A stretch of 64,000 bases of DNA from the NCBI RefSeq assembly GCF_013410655.1, contig NZ_JACCFP010000001.1:4301501-4365500 (forward strand), read 5' to 3'. The DNA is from Nocardioides thalensis. GTDB lineage: Bacteria > Actinomycetota > Actinomycetes > Propionibacteriales > Nocardioidaceae. Numbering within the stretch: position 1 is the stretch's first letter; each line of letters begins with the position of its first letter. Shown piece by piece: positions 58,000 through 64,000 of this stretch. The notes beneath the pieces were generated by a model. That model did not search any database and had not been told where the DNA came from. It worked only from the letters and a program-made list of their open reading frames with translations. The position numbers and the translations under genes were made by a program.

Positions 58000-59601
58000 T
58001 CAACGGGAGGCGCCTCGCGCGAAGTCGGCGACGAGCGACGGCACCGCCGCATCGAAGCCGACGACGTCGAGCATCCCCGCGTCGTTCGGGTCCGCGATGC
58101 TGAAATGGGTCGCGGTCATGCCGACCACGACCAGCCTCGCGGCGATCCCGGACCGCTGGCGATAGTCCCGCAGCGCCTGGTGCGGGTGCACCGAGCCTGC
58201 CCACGTCTCGTTGTCCGTGTAGACCACGAACGTGTCGACGGCCAGTCGCTCCTTCGCCGCGTACAGCATCGGAAGGGCGCAGTCGGTGCCACCCATCGGC
58301 ATCCGGTCGACGACGCGCAGGGCGTCGTCGAGACGCTGCCGCGGGGAGATCCGCAGCCGCTTCAGCACCGCGTCGGACCGCCAGCCCGGGCCGTCCGCGG
58401 AGAAGCCGACCGCTGTGGCCGACGGCTCCGTCGCGAGCTGGACCAGGGCCAGCGCCGCCGACGCCTCACGGGCCGTCAGCGGCAGGCCCGCGATCGGCGC
58501 GTGCATCGAGCCGGAGACGTCGACCGCCACCAGCGTCCGGGTGCCCGAGGGCTCCACCGCGCCGAACGCCGCGTAGAACGCGGCGTCGAGCGCGTCGACG
58601 ACCTTCTGCTGCGGGTCCCACGTGCCCGCGCCGCGCGCCGAGCGCCCGGCGGCGTACGTCCGCTGCGCGACCAGGACGTTGACCGGGTGCACGCGACCGC
58701 TGCGGAGCCGCTGGGCGTCGGTCAGCCGGGCCACGACCTCGGCGGTGCGGCCGCCACGGTCGGGCAGCAGTCCCAGCCGGGTCAGCCGGGGCAGCTGTCG
58801 CAGCAGCGCCGTCGGGGGCAGGCCGACGTCGAGCAGGGCGTCCCACACGGCGGCCTCGCCGAGCGCGGCATCCGGGAGCATCTCCCAGGTCAGCCGGTGG
58901 CGCACGACGAGGTCGGTCCAGGTCGTGACATCGGTCGCCGCCTGAGCGCGCACGAAGCCGTCGACCAGCGCCGGGACCGCGTCACCGACCGAGCCACGGA
59001 CGATCCAGTCGAACGTCGCCCGCAGCGCGGGGTCGTCGGTGACCGGGTGCGCCAGCCGCAGCAGGTCGCGGTGCGACCAGCCCTCGCGCTGGCGGTACTT
59101 CACCGCCTGGTAGGCGACGGCGTCGGGATCCTTCGAGGTGTACCACCCGCCGACCGCGCGGCGCAGGCCGCGACCCCAGCCACGGAACTGCTCGACGTAC
59201 GCCGCGAACTGCAGCAGGTGCGTGCCGGTCCGGGCGACCCGCGGCAGCGCGTCGAGCGCGAGCCGGGACGACTCCGGGACCGCTGCCGCGTAGGCCAGCG
59301 CGAAGAGCGCCGGGTTCTGCCGCGGGGCGCGGCCGCTGGTGGACACCTCGACGATGGTGGAGACCAGGGTCTCCGGGTCGGCCATGGCCATCCGCCCGAC
59401 CACCTCGACGTTCTGCTCGGCCAGCTCACGCGGCGCGGCGTAGTAGGTGCCGCCGTCGACGCCGAGGACGAGGAAGCGGCGCAGCCGCGCCGCGTCGTCG
59501 AGCGTGAAGGTGAAGCCGCCGGCGGTGTTGCGCCGCTGGCGGGGGTCTGCCTGGTCGACCTGTGCGGTGCGGCGCCGGTTGAAGGCGCGCAGCACGTCCA
59601 T
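58000..59601 (-). CDS. rsr: Ro60-like RNA-binding protein (TROVE + vWA), Rsr
   Basis: This 533-residue protein has a HEAT-like TROVE ring (about residues 15-335) and a C-terminal von Willebrand A domain (about 355-533). The vWA domain has the MIDAS motif DVSGSMHAP and a later TDNETW. Bacterial Ro proteins bind Y RNA, and in Deinococcus and Salmonella form complexes with exonucleases such as PNPase for RNA decay. A Y RNA-like transcript is encoded 218 bases upstream on the same strand. No pnp or rtcB gene is adjacent here. Confidence 0.9.
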   Translation of the reverse strand: MDVLRAFNRRRTAQVDQADPRQRRNTAGGFTFTLDDAARLRRFLVLGVDGGTYYAAPRELAEQNVEVVGRMAMADPETLVSTIVEVSTSGRAPRQNPALFALAYAAAVPESSRLALDALPRVARTGTHLLQFAAYVEQFRGWGRGLRRAVGGWYTSKDPDAVAYQAVKYRQREGWSHRDLLRLAHPVTDDPALRATFDWIVRGSVGDAVPALVDGFVRAQAATDVTTWTDLVVRHRLTWEMLPDAALGEAAVWDALLDVGLPPTALLRQLPRLTRLGLLPDRGGRTAEVVARLTDAQRLRSGRVHPVNVLVAQRTYAAGRSARGAGTWDPQQKVVDALDAAFYAAFGAVEPSGTRTLVAVDVSGSMHAPIAGLPLTAREASAALALVQLATEPSATAVGFSADGPGWRSDAVLKRLRISPRQRLDDALRVVDRMPMGGTDCALPMLYAAKERLAVDTFVVYTDNETWAGSVHPHQALRDYRQRSGIAARLVVVGMTATHFSIADPNDAGMLDVVGFDAAVPSLVADFARGASR

Positions 59602-59674
59602 CGTGGTGTCCTCTCGTGATCTCTGTGGGGTGGGTACGGCGCAGGAGCCGGGCGTGGTGTGCCGACCGGGTGGA

Positions 59675-59717
59675 CCCGCGCGACCGTGGCCGCGCGGGCT
59701 GGCCCTTCTCGGGGGCC
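59675..59717 (-). terminator. Two hairpins between the Y RNA and rsr
   Basis: CCCGCGCG/CGCGCGGG (59675-59698, 8-base loop) and GGCCC/GGGCC (59701-59717) follow the Y RNA on its strand. They could end the Y RNA transcript or attenuate read-through into rsr. No T-tract. Confidence 0.45.
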
Positions 59718-59819
59718 TCCGTGTCAGGGAGAGATAACCGATCCGCTCCGGCCCGCTCTCCTGCGTCGTTGCGAGCGGGTGACCGAAAGGGCTCCGGCCC
59801 CCGCTCTGGTTGGTCCGGC

Positions 59820-59941
59820 GCGGGCGTGTGATGACGACCGACATGAGCTCTGCCCTTGAGCTACGTGCCCGTGGCACGGCGGGAGTCGAACCCGCAACAC
59901 CATCATTCGGAGTGATAACCAACCGTCGCCGGCCCGCCCGG
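59820..59941 (-). ncRNA. yrlA: Bacterial Y RNA (YrlA-like) with tRNA-like module
   Basis: Read on the minus strand the order is as follows: a T-arm GCGGG-TTCGACT-CCCGC (59895-59879); a closed acceptor-like stem CGTGCC/GGCACG with a 3-base loop (59878-59864); then a D-arm GCTC-AAGGGCA-GAGC (59861-59847) with the GG pair in its loop. Flanking strands GGGCG/CGCCC (59939-59935, 59826-59822) and GGCGAC/GTCGTC (59930-59925, 59838-59833) would form the long stem bound by Ro. This permuted order is that of YrlA-type Y RNAs, and Rsr lies next to it. Exact ends are estimated. Confidence 0.75.
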
Positions 59942-59948
59942 AACCGTT

Positions 59949-59968
59949 GTTCTCTTGTCGTCGAGAAC
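59949..59968 (-). promoter_or_regulatory. Inverted repeat upstream of the Y RNA
   Basis: GTTCTC and GAGAAC are 6-bp arms eight bases apart, immediately 5' of the Y RNA. It may be an operator; a matching promoter is not clear, apart from TACGGT about ten bases further upstream. Confidence 0.35.
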
Positions 59969-59993
59969 CGTAGAAGTCCCGGTGTGGTGCGGC

Positions 59994-60422
59994 CTAGCGG
60001 GTTTGGGGCGGCTGGTCGGTCCCTGCGTCTACGGACTTGTTGCCGAGGAGCCGCTCGAGCAGGCGCGGGTCGGTGGGCCACGCCGCGAGCAGCGTCCCGC
60101 GCGGGATGCTGCGGGCGGCGTACCTCAGCAGGAGCACGACCGCGACCACGTCGTCGAGCGGACCGATCACCGGCAGGAACTCCGGGAGCAGGTCGATCGG
60201 CGAGACGACCCAGAGCACGGCCACGAGCAGCGCGACCTTGGCGCGGCGCGGGACGTCGGGGTGCTTGCGCAGGCGGCGCGCGGTGGTGACGCACGCGGGC
60301 AGGAACTCGGCGACCTGCTTGAGCATGCCGTCGGGCAGCCGGCGGGCGAAGAGCACCATCGCCGCGCAGGAGAGCGCCCACGCCGCCAGGGCGATGCCGG
60401 CGACGACGAGGGCGGTGGTCAC
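59994..60422 (-). CDS. YkvA-like DUF1232 membrane protein
   Basis: This 142-residue protein has an N-terminal membrane helix (about 4-25), and a DUF1232 segment LLVAVLWVVSPIDLLPEFLPVIGPLDDVV (about residues 65-93) with the family PIDLLPEFLP motif and a following hydrophobic stretch. Function unknown. The GTG at 60422 sits in the divergent gap to the DUF6069 gene. Its stop lies about 50 bases upstream of the Y RNA 5' end. Confidence 0.85.
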   Translation of the reverse strand: MTTALVVAGIALAAWALSCAAMVLFARRLPDGMLKQVAEFLPACVTTARRLRKHPDVPRRAKVALLVAVLWVVSPIDLLPEFLPVIGPLDDVVAVVLLLRYAARSIPRGTLLAAWPTDPRLLERLLGNKSVDAGTDQPPQTR

Positions 60423-60559
60423 GTTCTGACGGTACTCGTCGCCATCGCGACGAATTGGTGGTGATGAGTCTGTCGGATCCGGTCCGTCTCATCCGTGGAG
60501 AGGGAAAGAGCGGGTCACAGCAGGTGGCTCGCATCCTCACTCACACGATGGAGACCGAG

Positions 60560-60998
60560 ATGTCCACCACCACCCAGTTCCACCCGGCCGCCACCGCGAC
60601 CGCGCACGCCACCACCGACCGCCGTCCCGTCTGGAAGCACGGCGTCGCGGCCGCGGCGGGCCGCGGCCACCACCACGGTCCTCGCGGCGGTCGCGTCGGC
60701 CGCGGGCGTGTCCTTCGAGGACTCCCACGGCGTCCCGATCCCGTTCCTGGCGTTCCCCCAGCTGACGCTGATCTTCTCGCTGATCGGCGTCGCGCTCGCC
60801 GCGGTGCTGGCCCGCAAGGCGCGGCGCCCGCGGTCGACGTTCGTCCGCACCACCGTCGCGCTGACCGCGCTCTCCGTGGTCCCCGACTTCACGTTCGGCT
60901 TCGACACCGCGACGGCGTTCTCGCTCGCGACGCTGCACGTGGTCGCCGCCTCGATCGTCATCCCGACGGTCGCGCGCCGGCTGGCCGCGACCCGTTGA
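60560..60998 (+). pseudogene. DUF6069-like membrane protein gene with a frameshift
   Basis: The N-terminal coding part (MSTTTQFHP... to RRPVWKHGVAAAA) is in one frame and the remainder (from AATTTVLAAVASAAGV to PTVARRLAATR) in the next. They join within the GC-rich run at about 60650-60680. Together they form one four-helix DUF6069 protein of about 146 residues with no missing domain. The span is 439 bases, not a multiple of three. Either the gene is broken or a base was miscalled in the run. ATG 60548 is an alternative start. Confidence 0.7.
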
Positions 60999-61016
60999 CC
61001 GGCGTACGGGCGGGGC

Positions 61017-61637
61017 TCACCGTGCCGCGGTGAGCTCCGCCCACTCGCGCGCCATCTGCTTCTCCAGCGCGGGATAGACGATCAGGTACCGGAACGGCTT
61101 GATGAAGGCCATGTAGGCCTCGCCGAACCACCCGCGCGGCTTCACGTAGACGGCCATCCGGCCCTCGTACCGCTCGCCGCCGACCGGGATCCAGGACAGG
61201 TGGAGCACGCCGTGCACGGTGCGGTTGGAGATCTCGGCCGCGAACTCGGTCGCCGTGCGGTAGACCGGGACGAACGGCAGATCGGTGAACCGGAGGTCGT
61301 CGGCGGTCCCCCTCAGGTCGGCCGGCAGCCGCGGCACGATGCTCGTCTCTTCGGCGCCGGGGATCGGGAGCCCGTCCGCCCTGCCGTCGGTCGCGTGGGC
61401 GACGTCGCCGAGGTCGAACACCTTCCCCAGCAGCTGGCGCACGCCCCAGACGAAGCGGCTCGCGAGGTTGCCCGACGACATCGGAGAGCCCGAGCGGATC
61501 CGCTCGATGACGAGCTCGAAGTCGTCACGGGACCCGGTGACCTCGGGGAGCTGCCACACGTCCTCCAGCCTGAAGTCGCGCAGCAGGTCGTGGACGCGCA
61601 GGTCCACGGCCAGGTGCCGCTCGTTGGGGATCCTCAT
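61017..61637 (-). CDS. DUF2867 domain protein
   Basis: The 206-residue protein is a START-like/DUF2867 domain, with RDDFELVIERIRSGSP (about 36-51), LLGKVFDLGD, TDLPFVPVYRTATEFAAEI and the conserved end VYVKPRGWFGEAYMAFIKPFRYLIVYPAL (short blocks). No catalytic role is known. It is divergent from a TetR regulator and both share two identical-type operators, so this gene is the regulator target. Confidence 0.82.
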   Translation of the reverse strand: MRIPNERHLAVDLRVHDLLRDFRLEDVWQLPEVTGSRDDFELVIERIRSGSPMSSGNLASRFVWGVRQLLGKVFDLGDVAHATDGRADGLPIPGAEETSIVPRLPADLRGTADDLRFTDLPFVPVYRTATEFAAEISNRTVHGVLHLSWIPVGGERYEGRMAVYVKPRGWFGEAYMAFIKPFRYLIVYPALEKQMAREWAELTAAR

Positions 61638-61651
61638 GCCGCCGCCCTTCT

Positions 61652-61665
61652 ATACGGTGCCGTAT
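61652..61665. promoter_or_regulatory. TetR operator, site 1
   Basis: ATACGGTGCCGTAT has perfect 6-bp arms and lies 15 bases from the DUF2867 start. Confidence 0.65.
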
Positions 61666-61699
61666 GGACGACGGTACGGCGCAGCAGCGGGGCCGGTCA

Positions 61700-61713
61700 A
61701 TACGGTGGCGTAT
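61700..61713. promoter_or_regulatory. TetR operator, site 2
   Basis: ATACGGTGGCGTAT differs from site 1 by one base, is 48 bp away and lies 12 bases from the TetR start, consistent with autoregulation. Confidence 0.65.
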
Positions 61714-61724
61714 AGATTTCCGCC

Positions 61725-62282
61725 ATGGCCACCGCGAAGACACCCGCCGAGGCGTGGGTCGACGCCGCGCTGCCGGTGCTCGCCGCAGGCGGCCCCGACG
61801 CGGTGCGCGTCGAGCAGCTGGCCAACGGCCTCGGCGTCACCAAGGGCGGCTTCTACTGGCACTTCCCCGACCGCGCCGCGTTCCTCCAGCGGGTCCTCGA
61901 CCGCTGGGAGCAGCTGGCCGTGGAGAACGTCATCGAGCAGCTCGAGTCACATCCCGGGGCCGCCCGCGACAAGCTGCGCGAGCTCTTCGACATCGCGTTC
62001 GCGTTCGCCGTCGCCGACGAGGGCCAGCGCGCGGAGCTGGCGATCCGCGACTGGGCCCGGCGCGATCCCGCCGTCGAGGCCCGGCTGCGTGGGGTCGACG
62101 AGCGCCGGATGGCCTACCTGCGCGACCTCTTCGCCCAGATCTGCGACGACCCGCTGGACACCGAGGCCCGCGCGCTCACGGCCTACTCGCTGTTCGTCGG
62201 CCAGCACTTCCTGGCCACGGGGCACGACGGCCACACCCGTCACGAGGTGCTCCGCGCGGCCCTCGAGGGGCTTCTGCGCTGA
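61725..62282 (+). CDS. TetR-family transcriptional regulator
   Basis: This 185-residue repressor has an N-terminal helix-turn-helix (about residues 10-56, with VRVEQLANGLGVTKGGFYWHFPDRAAFLQRVL) and a C-terminal ligand/dimerisation domain with ELAIRDWARRDPAVEARL and SLFVGQHF. It is divergent from a DUF2867 gene and flanked by two copies of a 14-bp palindrome. ATG start at 61725. The ligand is unknown. Its stop abuts the stop of the convergent DUF1905 gene. Confidence 0.9.
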   Translation: MATAKTPAEAWVDAALPVLAAGGPDAVRVEQLANGLGVTKGGFYWHFPDRAAFLQRVLDRWEQLAVENVIEQLESHPGAARDKLRELFDIAFAFAVADEGQRAELAIRDWARRDPAVEARLRGVDERRMAYLRDLFAQICDDPLDTEARALTAYSLFVGQHFLATGHDGHTRHEVLRAALEGLLR

Positions 62283-62576
62283 TCAGGCGATCGGCTCGAC
62301 CCGCATCCGTACGGCGACGTGGTCGCCCTCGTCGATGCCCTCGGCACGGCGGACCGCGACCTTGAGGCCGAGCAGGTAGCGCCCGTCCTTGGGGAACAGC
62401 GAGGTGGTGAACTCGGTGTCGCCCACCGTCGCCGTCACCGGGATGCAGCCCCAGCCATAGCTGAGCATCGCCTCGTCGGCCTTGATGTCGGCGCTGTCCT
62501 CCTCGGGCACGGCGACGTAGTAGAACGGCGCGGGCCCGCGCCACTCGAACACCGGGCCGCTGAACTCGAGCTCCAT
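62283..62576 (-). CDS. DUF1905 domain protein
   Basis: This 97-residue protein has the DUF1905 pattern, MELEFSGPVFEWRGPAPFYYVAVP near the N-terminus and SYGWGCIPVTATVGDTEFTTSLFPKDGRYLLGLK in the core (short blocks), forming a small beta barrel. Its start codon overlaps the stop of the TIGR00725 gene by one base (TGATG), so the two are cotranscribed. Function unknown. Confidence 0.85.
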   Translation of the reverse strand: MELEFSGPVFEWRGPAPFYYVAVPEEDSADIKADEAMLSYGWGCIPVTATVGDTEFTTSLFPKDGRYLLGLKVAVRRAEGIDEGDHVAVRMRVEPIA

Positions 62577-63031
62577 CAGCTTCTCTCCTGCAGCGCCCTG
62601 ATCGCCTCGTCGACCGTCTCCGCGACCACGACCTCGTCGCCCGCGAAGGACGGCACCTCGCCCGCGACCACCGCTAACGGCACGGCCGTCCGCGCAGCCA
62701 GGGCGACCTCGGACAGCGTGCCCCACGACCCACCGATCGCGAGCACCGCGTCGGCGCTGCGCACGAGCAGCGCGTTGCGCATCTCCCCCATCCCGGTCGG
62801 CAGGGCGAAGGCATGGCCCGGGGCGGCGGCAGACCGGTCGGTGCCCGGGAGGATCGCGATCGCCGTACCGCCGGCGGCGGACACGCCCTCGGCGGCCGCG
62901 GCCATCACTCCACCGAGGCCGCCGGTGAGCACGACCCAGCCCCCCGCCGCCAGCAGCCGCCCGGCACGCCGGGCATGGTCGAGCAGCGCGGGGTCGGCGT
63001 CGGCCGGTCCGCACACGGCGACGTAGCGCAT
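62576..63031 (-). CDS. TIGR00725/LOG-like protein
   Basis: This 151-residue Rossmann-like protein has VLTGGLGGVMAAAAEGV (about residues 34-50), GMGEMRNALLVRSADAVLAIGGSWGTLSEVALA (about 80-112) and related blocks of the lysine decarboxylase-like TIGR00725/YvdD group. In cytokinin-activating LOG enzymes the motif is PGGxGTxxE; here it is GGSWGTLSE, so phosphoribohydrolase activity is unproved. Overlaps DUF1905 by one base. Confidence 0.82.
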   Translation of the reverse strand: MRYVAVCGPADADPALLDHARRAGRLLAAGGWVVLTGGLGGVMAAAAEGVSAAGGTAIAILPGTDRSAAAPGHAFALPTGMGEMRNALLVRSADAVLAIGGSWGTLSEVALAARTAVPLAVVAGEVPSFAGDEVVVAETVDEAIRALQERS

Positions 63032-63075
63032 GGTCCCGAGGATAGGACCGGGGAGCCCGGCGGGGTCCGCGGCCG

Positions 63076-64000
63076 TCAGATCAGGTCGACGGAGAAGTAG
63101 CGGGTCTCCTGGAACTCCCGGATCCCCTCGCGCGCGCCCTCGCGGCCGAGCCCGCTCTGCTTGACCCCGCCGAACGGCGCGGACGGGTCGGAGACCAGCC
63201 CGCGGTTGATGCCGACCATGCCGGCCTCGACCCGCTCGGCGATCTTGAGGGCGTCCTGGAGGCGGCCCGCGTAGACGTAGGCGGCCAGGCCGTACTCGGT
63301 GTCGTTGACGAGGCGGATCATCTCCTCCTCGTCGTGCCAGGTGACGACGGGCGCGACCGGCCCGAAGACCTCGTCGGTGAGGATCTCGGCGTCGGGTGCG
63401 ACGTCGGTCAGGATGACCGGCGCGACGTAGGCGCCGCCGTCGGGAGCCGTGGCCTGGTGGGCGATCCGGGCGCCTGCGGCGACCGCCGCGTCGACCTTCT
63501 CGCGGATCTCGCCCGCGGCCTTCTCGGTGATCATCGGGCCGATCTCGGTCTGCTCGTCCGACGCGGGCCCCACGCGCAGGGCCTCGACCGCCTTGCCGAA
63601 GCGGGCGACGAAGGCGTCGGCGACGTCGGCGTGGACGTAGAACCGGTTGGCAGCGGTGCACGCCTGGCCGCCGTTGCGGAACTTCGCGATCATCGCGCCC
63701 GCGACGGCGGCGTCGAGGTCGGCGTCGGCCGTGACCACGAACGGCGCGTTGCCGCCGAGCTCCATGCTCGCGTTGACGACACGGTCGGCCGCCTGGTGCA
63801 GCAGCCGCCGGCCCACCGGCGTGGAGCCGGTGAACGAGATCTTGCGGACCCGCTCGTCCTCGAGCCACGCGCCCACGACGGCGCCGGAGTCCTTGGTCGT
63901 GACCAGGTTGACCACACCGTCGGGCAGGCCGGCCTCCCGCATCAGGTCGACGATCGCGATCGCGGTGAGCGGGGTCTCCGACGCGGGCTTGAGCACCACG
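63076..64000 (-). CDS. NAD(P)-dependent succinate-semialdehyde dehydrogenase-like ALDH (5' end outside window)
   Basis: The last 308 residues of an aldehyde dehydrogenase are present; the gene continues past the window edge. The catalytic Glu is in MELGGNAPF and the catalytic Cys in NGGQACTAANRFYV; the C-terminal blocks EVFGPVAPV and PFGGVKQSGLGREGAREGI are typical of GabD-type succinate-semialdehyde dehydrogenases. It would oxidise succinate semialdehyde to succinate, but related ALDHs act on other aldehydes. The 44-base gap to the TIGR00725 gene, on the same strand, allows a common transcript. Confidence 0.85.
   Translation of the reverse strand, partial: VVLKPASETPLTAIAIVDLMREAGLPDGVVNLVTTKDSGAVVGAWLEDERVRKISFTGSTPVGRRLLHQAADRVVNASMELGGNAPFVVTADADLDAAVAGAMIAKFRNGGQACTAANRFYVHADVADAFVARFGKAVEALRVGPASDEQTEIGPMITEKAAGEIREKVDAAVAAGARIAHQATAPDGGAYVAPVILTDVAPDAEILTDEVFGPVAPVVTWHDEEEMIRLVNDTEYGLAAYVYAGRLQDALKIAERVEAGMVGINRGLVSDPSAPFGGVKQSGLGREGAREGIREFQETRYFSVDLI

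Noticed and set aside
59820..59900. A tRNA gene on the minus strand (T-arm and D-arm present)
   Set aside because: The 3' half precedes the 5' half and no anticodon arm with a 7-base loop joins them, so it cannot be a normal tRNA; the Y RNA explanation fits the order and the neighbouring rsr gene.
1..64000. Prophage, integron or large transposon
   Set aside because: No integrase, transposase, terminase or attachment-site duplication was found; GC content and codon use look uniform apart from short intergenic patches.

Overview
The window is a contiguous piece of chromosome from a high-GC actinobacterium, most likely Nocardioides or a close relative in the Nocardioidaceae. This rests on very high GC with G/C-ending codons, frequent GTG starts, mycothiol-type DinB/TIGR03086 proteins, a DUF3558-like lipoprotein, an LtrA protein, ECF41-type sigma factor architecture, and two dispersed intergenic repeat types. 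The species is inferred; there is no rRNA or real tRNA gene here. Both ends cut through genes.

Layout. 1-6.5 kb: a TIGR03086 protein, LtrA, an MFS exporter downstream of a quinone oxidoreductase with a near-consensus SoxR box, and an NfeD-like/flotillin pair. 6.5-14.4 kb: a candidate small RNA, a lipoprotein penicillin-binding protein, a secreted SGNH hydrolase, a MerR regulator with a divergent flavoprotein and a perfect operator, a lytic transglycosylase-like lipoprotein, a YczE-like membrane protein and a DEAD-box helicase. 14.6-20.3 kb: two tandem secreted P-domain paralogues, glmS and small conserved genes. 20.5-30.9 kb: YceI, a double GNAT protein, a Ser/Thr kinase, a PadR regulator, an M3 peptidase, a YCII/ECF sigma pair and a large unknown protein. 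31-43.5 kb: a second MFS transporter, SigJ, a TauD oxygenase divergent from a ROK regulator, a P450/MBL/hydrolase operon divergent from a GlxA-type regulator, Dps, a DrrAB-like ABC exporter and a secreted repeat protein. 43.6-52.3 kb: a second P450, a beta-phosphoglucomutase/GH65 phosphorylase operon, a third MFS, a GH25 lysozyme flanked by repeat arrays, thioredoxin and an LLM flavoprotein. 52.3-64 kb: a compact three-gene unit (Asp-rich repeat peptide, JmjC-type oxygenase, sucrase/ferredoxin-like protein), an FMN reductase, PCD, DinB, a Ro60 (Rsr) protein with an adjacent bacterial Y RNA, a frameshifted DUF6069 gene, a TetR unit with twin operators, and a truncated aldehyde dehydrogenase.

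The two most notable systems are as follows. (1) At 58000-59941 a TROVE/Ro60 gene follows a structured RNA whose T-arm, closed acceptor stem and D-arm come in the permuted order expected of a YrlA-type Y RNA. (2) At 52332-54639 an 85-residue peptide made of Asp-rich decapeptide repeats overlaps by four bases an oxygenase gene that has no ATG, GTG or TTG start and appears to use CTG; a [2Fe-2S] thioredoxin-fold protein follows eight bases later. Together they look like a peptide-modification cassette.

Non-coding structure is rich. It includes a 78-bp element with exact 14-18-14-18-14 symmetry present twice, three arrays of a 22-bp palindromic unit (two of them inverted around the GH25 gene), REP-like elements, a 63-bp near-perfect inverted repeat, and several regulator-operator pairs.
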